Below, in pieces: positions 37,699-46,812 of a DNA stretch of 64,000 nucleotides (its first letter is position 1; the number at the start of each line of letters is the position of its first letter). The stretch is from Methylobacterium frigidaeris. Its GTDB lineage: Bacteria > Pseudomonadota > Alphaproteobacteria > Rhizobiales > Beijerinckiaceae. Location of the stretch: NCBI RefSeq assembly GCF_022179185.1, contig NZ_BPQJ01000002.1, forward strand, positions 248,001 to 312,000, written 5' to 3'. The notes below the pieces were generated by a model. It had not been told where the DNA came from. It saw only the letters and a program-made list of their open reading frames with translations, and searched no databases. Position numbers and translations under genes: made by a program.

Positions 37699-38103
37699 AT
37701 GCGCCTCGCCCTCGCCGCCCTCCTCCTCGCCACCGGCGTCTCCGCCGCTCACGCCCAGGGCACCGCCCGCGGGGCGCAGGACGGCGCGGCGCGGGGCGAG
37801 GCGATCGCCGGGCCGGTGGGCGCGGTGGTGGGCGGCGCCATCGGGGCCGCCGTCGGCACGGCGAACAGCATCCTGGGCATCGACCGGCGCGAGCGCTTCC
37901 GCATCTACGCCGCCGGCGAGCGCCGGCCGTCCTTCCGCCACGAGGGGCCATTGCGCGTCGGCACGGTGCTGCCGCCCGAGGGCGTGATCTACTACGACGT
38001 GCCGCCGGAATTCGCCCTCAAGGGCTACAACTACACCATCGTCAACGATCACCCCGTGCTGGTCGAGCCCGGCACGCGCCGCGTCGTCGAGGTGATCGAC
38101 TGA
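37699..38103 (+). CDS. exported DUF1236 protein
   Basis: A 134-residue protein with a signal peptide (MRLALAALLLATGVSAAHA) and a Gly/Ala-rich hydrophobic segment (VGAVVGGAIGAAVGTA) of glycine-zipper type. It ends in a DUF1236 domain (VIYYDVPPEF, then VNDHPVLVEPGTRRVVEVID). DUF1236 proteins are common in Hyphomicrobiales and of unknown function; an envelope location is likely. It is divergent from the initiator gene. Confidence 0.8.
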   Translation: MRLALAALLLATGVSAAHAQGTARGAQDGAARGEAIAGPVGAVVGGAIGAAVGTANSILGIDRRERFRIYAAGERRPSFRHEGPLRVGTVLPPEGVIYYDVPPEFALKGYNYTIVNDHPVLVEPGTRRVVEVID

Positions 38104-38195
38104 TCCGACCGACGAAAGCGTGGACCACCCGCGAACGACCGTGACGCGGGGGCCGTGTTCGAGCTAAGAGCCGGGGTCGAAGCCCCCGGCCCGGA

Positions 38196-40508
38196 ATGTC
38201 CCGCCCTCCCGACCCGCTGAACGCCGCGTGCGACCCCGACCGCCTCGCCGCGCTCGAGGCCTACGCCATCCTCGACACCCTGCCCGAGCAGGGGTTCGAC
38301 GATGTCGTGCGCCTGGCGAGCCGGCTGTGCGATACGCCGATCGCGCTGGTGAGCCTGGTCGCCGGCACGCGGCAATGGTTCAAGGCCCGCACCGGCTTCC
38401 CCCTCCCGCAGACCGATCTCAGCCGCTCGGTCTGCGCCCACGCCCTGGCGCAGCCGGATTCGCTCCTCGTCATCCCGGACCTGACCCAGGACCCCCGCAC
38501 CCGCGACAACCCGCTCGTCACCGCCAATCCCGGCATCCGGTTCTATGCCGGCGCACCCCTGCGCACGCCGGAAGGGCACGTGCTCGGCACGCTCTGCGTG
38601 ATCGACTACGTGTCCCGGCCGGCGGGCCTTGACGCCGCCGAGGCCGACGACCTGCGGGCGCTCGCCCGGCAGGTGACGGCCCAGCTGGCCCTGCGCCGGG
38701 CGGTGGCGGACCAGGAGGCGGCCCTGCGGACGGCGCGGGCCACCGAGGAGCGCTACCGCCGGGCGGCGCAGGCCACCAGCGACGCGATCTGGGACTGGGA
38801 CTTCGCCGCCGACCACGTGCTGTGGAACGAGGCGCTGGAGGCCGCCTACGGCCACGCGCTCTCGGACGTCGCGCCGACCGGCGCGTGGTGGATCGACCAC
38901 ATCCATCCCGACGACCGCGCCCGGATCGACGCCTCGATCCACGCCGTCATCGACGGCACCGGGACGGTCTGGAGCGACGAGTACCGCTTCCGCCGCGCCG
39001 ACGGCACGTTCGCCCACGTCTTCGACCGCGGCTCGGTGATCCGCGCCGAGGACGGCCGCGCGGTGCGGATGATCGGCGCCATGCTCGACCTCACCGAGCG
39101 CCGGCGCGCCGAGGCCGACCGGCGCGAATCCGAGCGCCGGCTCGACCTGGAGCGCGGCCTGCTCGAAGCGGTCTTCCGGCAGGCGCCGGTCGGCATCTCG
39201 GTCGCCGGGATCGGGCCGGGCGCGCCGAACCTCGTCAACGCCCGGGCCGAGGCGATCCTGGGCCACGGGCTGGGCGTGCCCGGGCTCTCCCGCTACGAGT
39301 CCTTCCGCGCCGTGCATGCCGACGGGCGCGCTTACGCGCCGGACGACTACCCGTCCCTGCGCGCCCTCCGCGACGGCGCGATGGTGACCGGCGAGGCGAT
39401 GCGCTACCGCCACGCCGCCACCGGCGCCTTGCGCCTGCTCGAGGTCTCGAGCGCCCCGGTGCGGGACGAGGACGGGGCGATCCGGGCGGCGGTCACGGTC
39501 TTCCTCGACGTGACCGAGCAGCGCGAAGCCGAGGCGGCGTTGCGCCGTCTCGCTCTCGTCGCCGAGCAATCGAGCGACTTCATCGCCATCGCCGACGCGG
39601 AGGGGGCCATCGACTACGTCAACCCGGCCGGCCGGACCCTGGTGGGCGTGAGCGAGGCAGCGGCGCGGGACGCGCGCCTGACCGACTTCTTTTCCCCCGA
39701 AGACCTGCCCTTCGCCGAAGGCACGATCCTGCCCGCGATCCGGGCCGGCAGGAACTGGAGCGGCGAGTTCCGCATGCGCAACCTCGCCACCGGAGCCGTG
39801 GTGCCGGTGCGCTACAGCCTGTTCCCCCTGACCGGGCCCGGCGGGGCCTTCGAGGGCTTCGCGGCGGTGAGCCACGACATCTCGGCCCGCAAGGCGGCGG
39901 AAGCGCAGCAGGAGATTCTCAACCGCGAGCTGAGCCACCGGCTCAAGAACACCCTGGCAATGGTGCAGGCCATCGCCGTGCAGACCCTGCGCAACGCCAC
40001 CGACCCGGCGGCGGCCCGCGAGGCGCTGGTGGCCCGGCTGGTCGCGCTCGGCAAGGCGCACGACATCCTGCTGACCGGCGCGGGCGAGAGCGCCTCCCTG
40101 CGGGCGGTGCTCGAGGGCGCGCTGGCGATCCACGACGACGGCCGGCTCGGCCGCTTCCGGCTCACGGGGCCGCCGGTGCCCTGCGGGGCACCGGCGGCGC
40201 TCTCCCTCGCCCTGATGGCGCACGAGCTCGCCACCAACGCAGTCAAGTACGGGGCCCTGCGCACCCCTGACGGCCACGTCACCCTCGACTGGACGGTCAC
40301 CGACGCCGCCGCGCCGGTCCTGGCCCTGCGCTGGCAGGAGCATGGCGGTCCGCTCGTGACGCCGCCCGCCCGCAAGGGCTTCGGCTCGCGCCTGATCGAA
40401 CGGAGCCTCGCCGGCACCGTCGACGGCGAGGTCGCCACGCATTACCCGCCCGAGGGGGTGGTGTGCACGCTGACGGCGCCGCTGGCGGAGCTGCGGCGCG
40501 GGGAGTGA
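38196..40508 (+). CDS. GAF-PAS HWE-family sensor histidine kinase
   Basis: A 770-residue cytoplasmic kinase. An N-terminal GAF domain (about residues 20-165) is followed by three PAS domains (about 190-310, 325-440 and 450-570). The HWE/HisKA_2 dimerisation helix has His581 in ELSHRLKNTLAMVQAIA, and the ATPase domain has HELATNAVKYGAL, WQEHGGP and GFGSRLIE. HWE kinases in this group often serve light, redox or general stress signalling. No response regulator is adjacent, so the partner is elsewhere. No membrane segment is visible. It converges on the GH2 gene. Confidence 0.88.
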   Translation: MSRPPDPLNAACDPDRLAALEAYAILDTLPEQGFDDVVRLASRLCDTPIALVSLVAGTRQWFKARTGFPLPQTDLSRSVCAHALAQPDSLLVIPDLTQDPRTRDNPLVTANPGIRFYAGAPLRTPEGHVLGTLCVIDYVSRPAGLDAAEADDLRALARQVTAQLALRRAVADQEAALRTARATEERYRRAAQATSDAIWDWDFAADHVLWNEALEAAYGHALSDVAPTGAWWIDHIHPDDRARIDASIHAVIDGTGTVWSDEYRFRRADGTFAHVFDRGSVIRAEDGRAVRMIGAMLDLTERRRAEADRRESERRLDLERGLLEAVFRQAPVGISVAGIGPGAPNLVNARAEAILGHGLGVPGLSRYESFRAVHADGRAYAPDDYPSLRALRDGAMVTGEAMRYRHAATGALRLLEVSSAPVRDEDGAIRAAVTVFLDVTEQREAEAALRRLALVAEQSSDFIAIADAEGAIDYVNPAGRTLVGVSEAAARDARLTDFFSPEDLPFAEGTILPAIRAGRNWSGEFRMRNLATGAVVPVRYSLFPLTGPGGAFEGFAAVSHDISARKAAEAQQEILNRELSHRLKNTLAMVQAIAVQTLRNATDPAAAREALVARLVALGKAHDILLTGAGESASLRAVLEGALAIHDDGRLGRFRLTGPPVPCGAPAALSLALMAHELATNAVKYGALRTPDGHVTLDWTVTDAAAPVLALRWQEHGGPLVTPPARKGFGSRLIERSLAGTVDGEVATHYPPEGVVCTLTAPLAELRRGE

Positions 40509-40555
40509 GGGACGGCCTCCCTGTTCGAACCAGTTCGAAGAGCCAACAGGCCTGT

Positions 40556-40590
40556 CCCACCCTCGACCTCATCCTGAGGTCGAGGGTGGG
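40556..40590. terminator. minimal family B palindrome, likely bidirectional terminator
   Basis: CCCACCCTCGACCTCA-TCC-TGAGGTCGAGGGTGGG is a perfect 16-bp stem with a 3-base loop between the convergent kinase and GH2 genes. It equals the outer arms of the family B repeat with the inner part missing. Confidence 0.6.
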
Positions 40591-40638
40591 AGCAGACACC
40601 ATCTCGGCATTGTTGAGATCGGGCGTCAGGGCGCGTGT

Positions 40639-43068
40639 TCAGAACCGCACCACCTCGCTCCCGTTCACCGCCCGCACCATCCCGCTCGGCCGCCCTCCCG
40701 TCCCGGTGAGCGCGAGGTGGCGGTCTCCCCCCGGCGCCAGATGGAACCAGTTGTCGGACGGGCGCCCCACGCCGTCGAGCACCACATGCACCCCCAGGGC
40801 GTGCCGCTCGGCCGCGACCCGCAGCACGAATCCGTCGCCATCCTGGTCGAGCGCGGCAGAGAGGCCGATCTCCCGCGGTGTCGCGTCCCGACCGGCCGGA
40901 AAGTGGAACGCCTCGGCGAGGGGCACCCCGTCGGCACGGTCGAGCCGCAGATGCGCCAGCGCATGCGCCGCCGGGCCGAAGCGGTAGGCTACGGTCGCGT
41001 CGAAGAAGCGGCCGAGCAAGGCGGCCGAGGATAGCGAGACCGCCGCACGGGGCTTGAGCGACAGGGTCCGCTCCGCCTTTGCGGCGACCTTGCCGATGGC
41101 GCTGGTGAAGGTCAGCGTGAGGGCGACGTCGAGGCCGTGCGCGGTCTCGTTCAACAGGTGGACGTGGAGGCCGTTCAGCCCCTCGTCCGACAGCACCGCC
41201 TGCACCGGCCGGAAGGCGCGCTTGAGGGCGTACCAGGCCGATTTCGGCCGCCCAGCGACGTCGAGCACGCCCCAGCCCGCCCCCGGCGCGACGTCGTGGA
41301 TGAGCCAGACCAGGCCGCCGGCGGTGATCGAGCCGGTGCGGCGCCACTCGGCGAAGGTCGCCTCCATCACCTCGGCGACCGCGGCGCGACCGAGCGTCAG
41401 GTAGCGCTCCGGATCGTCTCGGCGCAGGGTTTCGGGATCGATGCCGTAGAGGGTGCCGACATAATGGTCGCGCACGCCCTCGAAGTCCCAGTCGGCGCCG
41501 CGGTCGCGCGGGACGCCGAGGCCCCAGGCGGGCTCGCGCGGGTCGGTCAGCCCTGCCTCGCGCAAGGCCACGGGTTCGGGCACGTTGGCGAAGGCCAGGC
41601 ACTCGGAGGCGAAGCGCACCTCGGCGCGGCGTGCATCCTCGAACGGCCGGCCATAGGCACCGACGCCGTAATAGTGGGTCACGCCCGCGTTGGTGGAGAA
41701 CGGCAGGTCGCCGCCCGAGGGCGAGTTCGGCACCACGACGAGGTCGGGCCGGCGCGCGGCGACACCCTCGCGCAGCATCGCCTCCACCGCCGTCGCCCGC
41801 CAGACCGATTCGGGAAAGCCCAGCATCGCGGCCTGCTGCTCGACCTCGCTGCCGCCGCCGACGACGCAGAGCGAGGGCGAGGTCTGGAGCCGGTCGAGGA
41901 GGTGCGCGATCTCGGAGTCGAGCGCCGTGCGGAAGGCAGGATCGTCGACGGGATAGTCGAAATTGGCCAGCATCAGGTCCTGCCAGACCAGGATGCCGAA
42001 CTCGTCGCAGAGGTCGTGGAAGGGTTGCGCCTCGTAGAGCATCGTGCCGCCGACCCGCAGCATGGTCATGCCGGCCTCGGCGGCGAGCGCCAGGAGCGGG
42101 GCGTAAGCCGCGCGGTCGCCCGGCAGCCCGACGAGGTCGGGCGGGGTCCAGCAGGCGCCGCGGCAGAAGACCGGCACGCCGTTGACCGCGAGGCTCAGGC
42201 CCTCCGCGAAGGGGCGGGCCTGCGTGATGGTGCGGAAGCCGACGCGGCCGAGGTCGAACGTCGCAGCCCCGGCCTCGACCGCGACGGCGTGCAAACGCGG
42301 CTCGCCATGCGTGTGCGGCCACCACAGCGCGATGCCCGGCAGCGCGAGCCGGCCCTCGAACCGGCCGGGTGCGGTCTCGGTGAGACCGAGCGCGCGGCCG
42401 TCGCAGTGCAGAGTGACGGGACCGCCGGCATCCGGAAAGCTCAGGCGAACGGCCAGGATCCCTGTCCCGTCCTCGACGCTCGCCCGCAGGTCGATGTCGG
42501 TGGGCCGCCCCCCCTCCCCTCTCCGGGTGATCGGCCGGTACGGGCCGACGGCGTCGACGCTCGGGCACCATCCCGGCATGAAGCCGAGCAAGGTCGTGCG
42601 GGCGTGGCGGAGCGATCCGGGGGTGGCGAGCTGGGGCCGCCAGCGGCCGCGCTTGTGCGGCCGGGCGAGGTCCTGCGCCAGCGAGCGGAAGGCGAGCGCG
42701 AGGCTGTGGGTGCCGTCGAGGTCGACCGCGACCTCGTGGGCCAGGAACATCGAGCGCGAGGCGAGCAGGAGCCTTCCGTCGAGCCAGACCTCGCAGAGCG
42801 TCGCCAGGCCCTCGAAGCGCAGGATCTCGCGGCCCTGGCCTTCGAGCTGCGTGCGGTACCAGATGTCCGAGCCGTGCAGCGGCCTCGGCTCGCGGTCCGA
42901 CCATCGGCCGGCGGCGCGCAGGGCACCCGCGGCGGTGCCGGGCACCGGGGCGGGGATGAAGCCGGTCAAGGTGTCGAGGTCGCCGGGCTCGGCGCAGGCA
43001 CCGGGTCCGCTCACGATCATCTCCCACGGACCGTCGAGGGTCCGGTCGACGGTCCGCAGAAGGGCCAT
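40639..43068 (-). CDS. glycoside hydrolase family 2 protein (beta-mannosidase-like)
   Basis: An 809-residue protein with the GH2 layout: an N-terminal jelly-roll (WYRTQLEGQGREILRFEGL, then CEVWLDG), an immunoglobulin-like domain and a TIM barrel (MTMLRVGGTMLYE, FGILVWQDLMLANFDYP). The acid/base glutamate is probably in VGGGSEVEQQ, where the family usually has a GNNE-type motif, and the nucleophile glutamate in RFASECLAF. Beta-mannosidase is the nearest fit; the altered GGGSE motif leaves substrate open. No signal peptide is seen. It follows the aminoacyl-carrier-protein operon on the same strand, beyond a repeat block. Confidence 0.8.
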   Translation of the reverse strand: MALLRTVDRTLDGPWEMIVSGPGACAEPGDLDTLTGFIPAPVPGTAAGALRAAGRWSDREPRPLHGSDIWYRTQLEGQGREILRFEGLATLCEVWLDGRLLLASRSMFLAHEVAVDLDGTHSLALAFRSLAQDLARPHKRGRWRPQLATPGSLRHARTTLLGFMPGWCPSVDAVGPYRPITRRGEGGRPTDIDLRASVEDGTGILAVRLSFPDAGGPVTLHCDGRALGLTETAPGRFEGRLALPGIALWWPHTHGEPRLHAVAVEAGAATFDLGRVGFRTITQARPFAEGLSLAVNGVPVFCRGACWTPPDLVGLPGDRAAYAPLLALAAEAGMTMLRVGGTMLYEAQPFHDLCDEFGILVWQDLMLANFDYPVDDPAFRTALDSEIAHLLDRLQTSPSLCVVGGGSEVEQQAAMLGFPESVWRATAVEAMLREGVAARRPDLVVVPNSPSGGDLPFSTNAGVTHYYGVGAYGRPFEDARRAEVRFASECLAFANVPEPVALREAGLTDPREPAWGLGVPRDRGADWDFEGVRDHYVGTLYGIDPETLRRDDPERYLTLGRAAVAEVMEATFAEWRRTGSITAGGLVWLIHDVAPGAGWGVLDVAGRPKSAWYALKRAFRPVQAVLSDEGLNGLHVHLLNETAHGLDVALTLTFTSAIGKVAAKAERTLSLKPRAAVSLSSAALLGRFFDATVAYRFGPAAHALAHLRLDRADGVPLAEAFHFPAGRDATPREIGLSAALDQDGDGFVLRVAAERHALGVHVVLDGVGRPSDNWFHLAPGGDRHLALTGTGGRPSGMVRAVNGSEVVRF

Positions 43069-43109
43069 GCTGTCGCCAGTGTCCGCTTGATGAAATTGGT
43101 CAAGAATAT

Positions 43110-43358
43110 CCCACCCGCGACCTCGTCCTGAGGTGTGAGCGAAGCGACCCTCGAAGGAGGGCTCCGGAGAGCGCTGATACCGCCGCACCTTCGAACAGAC
43201 GCGTTCGATGGTGCAAGGCAAGCCCGAATGGGCGCCGGCGCTGATGCGCCGGTCGCCTTCGCATCGACGCGTCGATGCGAAGGCGCGAGGGTATGAGACT
43301 TCCGGAACTCTCCTTCGAGGCCGCTGCGCGACACCTCAGGACGAGGTCGTGGGTGGGA
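43110..43358. repeat. family B copy 3, interrupted by a family A element
   Basis: Left arm CCCGCGACCTCGTCCTGAGG with CCTCGAAGGAGGGCTCCGG; right arm CTCTCCTTCGAGG and CCTCAGGACGAGG. Where copies 1 and 2 have a short apical loop, this copy contains a complete family A repeat (43173-43298). It fills the gap between the GH2 and DUF1839 genes; no gene is present. Confidence 0.8.
43173..43298 (+). repeat. interspersed palindromic repeat, family A copy 3
   Basis: Same ends as copy 2 (GATACCGCCGC... and ...GGTATGAGA). The second hairpin is perfect, with arms CCTTCGCATCGAC and GTCGATGCGAAGG. The first has drifted (CCTTCGAACagacGCGTTCGATGG). It sits in the loop of a family B repeat. Confidence 0.85.
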
Positions 43359-43378
43359 GTGGAAGAACAAGCGGGCTC

Positions 43379-44368
43379 TCAGCCCGTCGCGAGCGCCCGG
43401 TCGAGGGCGGCGAACACCGCCGCGTAGGTCGCCTCGGCGGACGACAGGCGCTCGGGCAGTCCCGTGAGCTTCCCGCGGGCGAAGGCGCGGGCGAGCTGGA
43501 ACTGGAACGCCTTGGCCTCCTGCGCGAGCCGTGTTGCCGCCTCCGCCGCCTCGCCGAACGGCCCGGCTCCCGCCTCGGTCAGCCAGGCGAGATGGCTGCC
43601 CAGAAGCTCGAAATTCGCCCCGAGCTGGCGCGTCGTGTTGAAGGCGTAGGCGTGGAAGGCGGAGAGCGGACGCTGCACGAAGGCGTCCTCCTTCGCCGCC
43701 AGAGCCTCGCGGAAGGCGCTGACCGGATTGCGCTCGGGCGCGTGGGCGCGGTGCCGGCGCAGCAGCGCCAGGGCGGCACCCGGCAGTTCAGGCCCCGTCA
43801 GCGCCGGACCGCACGGCTTCACGAACTCGGCATAGGGCAGGAGCCTCCCCCTCGCGAAGACGCCGTCGTAATCGGCCCCCTCGAGCTGGAAGCGCCCGGC
43901 ATTGTGGATGTAGTCGAGGAAGCGTTTCTCCGGATCGAGGGCCAGGATCGCGATGGTGGTCTTCGAGGCCTCGCGCCCGTAGGTGGTGCCGGCCGTGTCG
44001 GGCAGGTAGAAGGCGTCGACCTCGACCAGGACCGGAAGCCCGCGCACCGCCTGAACTTGGGCGTGGCTCTCCAGATTCTCGTAGAGTGCCAGCTCCAGGA
44101 TCTCCAGGCCGTAGAGCGCCTCGACGTCGGCGGCCTTCGGCTTGAAGAACGTGAACTGGTCGCCCTCGAAATCCTGCCGCAGGGTGAAGCCCAGCATCGC
44201 TTCCGGCGCGAGCCCGCGCAGGTGCAGCAGCTCGATCCACAGATCGACGTAGCAGTTCGTCTCCGGCCAGGTCCGGTCGGGGGCGTGGAGCGCGTGCGGG
44301 ACGTAGCGGGGGGCCGCGGACGTCTCCGTCCGCGGCGCCTCGATCGGAAGGGCGAGGGCGGCCGACAT
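43379..44368 (-). CDS. DUF1839 protein of the aminoacyl-carrier-protein operon
   Basis: A 329-residue protein of the DUF1839 type. The segments TNCYVDLWIELLHLRG, EGDQFTFFKP, VEVDAFYLPDT and ILALDPEKRFLDYIHNAG suggest a soluble enzyme or acyl-processing protein, but no catalytic mechanism can be assigned. It begins 7 bases after the amino acid:carrier-protein ligase stop, with GAGG overlapping that stop. It is therefore the last gene of a four-gene operon. DUF1839 neighbours such ligases in other Hyphomicrobiales, to my recollection. It may release or transfer the carrier-bound aminoacyl group; that is inference. Confidence 0.75.
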   Translation of the reverse strand: MSAALALPIEAPRTETSAAPRYVPHALHAPDRTWPETNCYVDLWIELLHLRGLAPEAMLGFTLRQDFEGDQFTFFKPKAADVEALYGLEILELALYENLESHAQVQAVRGLPVLVEVDAFYLPDTAGTTYGREASKTTIAILALDPEKRFLDYIHNAGRFQLEGADYDGVFARGRLLPYAEFVKPCGPALTGPELPGAALALLRRHRAHAPERNPVSAFREALAAKEDAFVQRPLSAFHAYAFNTTRQLGANFELLGSHLAWLTEAGAGPFGEAAEAATRLAQEAKAFQFQLARAFARGKLTGLPERLSSAEATYAAVFAALDRALATG

Positions 44369-44375
44369 CGCGGCC

Positions 44376-45344
44376 TCAGCCGAAGAGCTGGGCGCGGACA
44401 TCCGCCGGCCAGGCGTCGAGGTCGAGGCCGTGGTGGCGCAGCAGCGCGAGGGTGATCCGCTCCAGGCCGAAGCCGACGCAGGCCGTGTGGGCGACCGAGC
44501 CGTCGGCCTGATGGATGCCCCATGTCGTGCCGAAATGGTCCTGGTGGTAGTTGAAGCTGAGGCAGGCGGTCGGCTTGTCCTCGCTGTTGACCGGCACGTT
44601 CAGCTCGAACTTCAGCGCCTGGGCGCGCTGGTTGTTGGCGAGCATCTTGCCGGCGCGGCCGAAGAACGGATCGTTGGCCGGGTCGATGGCGAGCGGGAGG
44701 CCGAGATCGCTCATCATCGTGGTGCCGCGCTGGAGCCACAGCTCGCGGAAGGCCAGCACCTGCTCCGGCGTGCCCATGCGGACGTATTCGCGCATGCGGA
44801 AGAGCTGCATGCGGGTCGGCTCGAGGGAGGGCTCGTGCCGGAAGCAGTAGGATTGCAGGTCGAACAGCAGCCCGTCCTCCGGCAGCCGGCCGCGGGCGGC
44901 GGCGACGGGGTAGAGCGGGTAGCAGGCGGCCGGCGTGAGCACGATGTCGGTCGCGGCCTGCTTGGCGGTCCAGTCCTCGCCGGCGTCGAGACAAGCGAGC
45001 AGCCGGGCGTGGTCGGCCTCGTTGCCGCAGAAGCTGTGCACCGTGCCGGCGAGGTGCGGGAAGCCCTTGAGATAGCCGCTGCGCTCGAAGCTGGAGCGGG
45101 CCATGCCGGGCGGAAAGCGCAGGGCCTCGGCGCCATCGGCTCCGCCGATGCGCGAGACCAGGCGGTCCAGGGCTTCGACCACGCTCTCGAAGGCGCCGGA
45201 GCGGCCGTAGAGCCCGTCGACCCCGGTCCGGATCAGGAGGCCGCGGTCGAACAGGCGGTCGAGGAACGAGCGCGGCTCGGGGGCCGCATCGGTGAGCGCC
45301 TCGTCGGCGACGGGCAGGAGATCGGAGGAGAGGCTCTGGTCCAT
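44376..45344 (-). CDS. amino acid:[carrier protein] ligase (SerRS-like)
   Basis: A 322-residue class II aminoacyl-tRNA-synthetase homologue without a tRNA-binding domain. The family, typified by Bradyrhizobium Bll0957, activates an amino acid (glycine or alanine) with ATP and loads it on the phosphopantetheine of a small carrier protein. Zinc-ligand positions are Cys141, Glu186 and Cys289, at the spacing of the Bradyrhizobium enzyme. Motif 2 is [20 protein letters not shown] and motif 3 is [12 protein letters not shown]. The amino acid is probably glycine by family precedent. Its start overlaps the preceding dehydrogenase stop by one base, and a carrier protein gene heads the operon. Confidence 0.88.
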   Translation of the reverse strand: MDQSLSSDLLPVADEALTDAAPEPRSFLDRLFDRGLLIRTGVDGLYGRSGAFESVVEALDRLVSRIGGADGAEALRFPPGMARSSFERSGYLKGFPHLAGTVHSFCGNEADHARLLACLDAGEDWTAKQAATDIVLTPAACYPLYPVAAARGRLPEDGLLFDLQSYCFRHEPSLEPTRMQLFRMREYVRMGTPEQVLAFRELWLQRGTTMMSDLGLPLAIDPANDPFFGRAGKMLANNQRAQALKFELNVPVNSEDKPTACLSFNYHQDHFGTTWGIHQADGSVAHTACVGFGLERITLALLRHHGLDLDAWPADVRAQLFG

Positions 45345-46561
45345 CACGCGCTCAGGAGCTTGCCGCTGCCCTTCTGCACCAGCAGGAGGTTGGCGGTGTT
45401 GGAGAGGATGCGGTCGTTGCTGATCATCAGCGGCGCCGAGAGGACGTCGCGCAGCTGCCGGCCGAGGCTGAACGGGGTGCCGTTCTTGTAGCCGGCGATG
45501 CCCACCACCGAGAGGGCGCGCTGCACGATGTCGACGGCCTGAGCCGAGACCGTGGTCTTGACGTTGTTGAGCATGATCGAGAAGCCGATCGCGCTGAGCG
45601 CGTCCGGGTCGCCCTTGGCGGCCTCGTAGCGCGCGAGCCCGGCGACGACCGTGCTCTTCATCGCCTGGAGCGCGTTGGCGGCTTCGGCGAGACGGAGCGC
45701 GCCCGGAGGCACCTGGCCCGGCTTCTTGCGCGCCTCGCCCTGCACGAAGGCGCGGGCGCGGTCGACCGCGTAGCTCGCGATTCCGAACCACACGCTGCCC
45801 CAGAGCAGGTGGGAGGCGGCGAGCATCGATTGCGCGGCGATCTCCGCGAAGGGCTTCTGCAGCACCTGGGCGAGCGGCAGACCCTCGGCCTTGAGCAGGA
45901 AGCCGTCGCTGCAGGTGCCGCGCATGCCGAGCGTGTCCCACACGCTGGTGCGCTCGAGCGTGATCTGATCGGAGAGGAGCGCCACCAGCACCTGGTCAGA
46001 GGTCGCGGCCTCCTTGTGGCGGCGGGCGGTCGCCAGAATCAGGTCGGCCTGCGCGCCATAGGAGATGACGCTCGCCTCCTTGGTCAACCGGAAGGTGTCG
46101 CCCTCGGCCTCGACCGCGCAGAGGCTGTTGCGCAGATCGCCGCCGATGCCGGCCTCGGTGGTCGAGGAGGCGATCAGCAATTGCTCGCTTGCGATCCGCT
46201 CCATCAGCGTGCAGTGCCAGGCGCTATCGAGCCCGTGGGTGACGAGGCTCGCGAGCTTGATGTGGTGCATCGCGAACACCATCGCGGCGGCCGAGCAGGC
46301 GCGCCCGAGGATGGCGCAGAGCTCGGCGATCTCGCTCATCGAGGCCCCCTCCCCTCCCAGGGAGCGAGGCACCTGGATCCCGAGCAGTCGCTCGGCCTTG
46401 AGCGCGGCGACCGCCTCGGCCGGGAACCGGCCCGCGCGGTCGACCGCGTCGGCATGGCGCGCGGCTTCCTCCGCGACGCGCTTGGCCCGCGCGTCGAGGG
46501 CGCCCGCCGCGGCGGCCGCCGCGGCGGGCAGAGCCGCCGCGACCTCGACGTGCACGTTCAT
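45344..46561 (-). CDS. acyl-CoA dehydrogenase-like flavoprotein
   Basis: A 405-residue member of the acyl-CoA dehydrogenase superfamily: an N-terminal helical domain, a middle FAD region ([14 protein letters not shown]) and a C-terminal helical domain ending with [18 protein letters not shown]. It lies between the carrier protein and the amino acid:carrier-protein ligase, overlapping both genes, so its substrate is likely an acyl or aminoacyl group held on that carrier. Flavoproteins of this fold oxidise prolyl-carrier proteins in pyrrole-forming pathways (PltE/RedW type), an attractive parallel. The catalytic base could not be placed with confidence. The product is unknown. Confidence 0.75.
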   Translation of the reverse strand: MNVHVEVAAALPAAAAAAAGALDARAKRVAEEAARHADAVDRAGRFPAEAVAALKAERLLGIQVPRSLGGEGASMSEIAELCAILGRACSAAAMVFAMHHIKLASLVTHGLDSAWHCTLMERIASEQLLIASSTTEAGIGGDLRNSLCAVEAEGDTFRLTKEASVISYGAQADLILATARRHKEAATSDQVLVALLSDQITLERTSVWDTLGMRGTCSDGFLLKAEGLPLAQVLQKPFAEIAAQSMLAASHLLWGSVWFGIASYAVDRARAFVQGEARKKPGQVPPGALRLAEAANALQAMKSTVVAGLARYEAAKGDPDALSAIGFSIMLNNVKTTVSAQAVDIVQRALSVVGIAGYKNGTPFSLGRQLRDVLSAPLMISNDRILSNTANLLLVQKGSGKLLSA

Positions 46562-46812
46562 GCGGCCTCCTGCCGGGCGAGACCCGCGACGGTGTCCCGG
46601 ATGATGCGGATGGTCGAGAACGAGCGCCGACCGAGGGCCGAATCGGGAAACTCGATGTCGAACCGCTCCTCGAGGGCCAGCATCAGCTGCACCGAGCCGA
46701 AGGAATCCAGGCCCTTCTCGAACAGGTCGTCGTCGTCAGACAACCCGTCGACCGCGCCCTTCAGCGATTCCAGCGACTTCAGCACGTCCCGGATGTCGGA
46801 GATTTCGACCAT
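46558..46812 (-). CDS. small carrier protein (phosphopantetheine-binding)
   Basis: An 84-residue acyl-carrier-like protein. The phosphopantetheine attachment site is Ser37 in KGLDSFGSVQLML, followed by helix III (ALEERFDIEFPDSAL). It is not a standard fatty-acid AcpP (DSFGS instead of DSLD). As the first gene of the operon, with a four-base overlap to the flavoprotein gene, it is the expected acceptor of the amino acid loaded by the ligase two genes on. It needs a phosphopantetheinyl transferase encoded elsewhere. The ATG at 46812 starts the conserved domain. Confidence 0.88.
   Translation of the reverse strand: MVEISDIRDVLKSLESLKGAVDGLSDDDDLFEKGLDSFGSVQLMLALEERFDIEFPDSALGRRSFSTIRIIRDTVAGLARQEAA

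Noticed and set aside
38049..40442. A 797-residue antisense frame under the histidine kinase
   Set aside because: Shadow of a well-supported HWE kinase; no motif.
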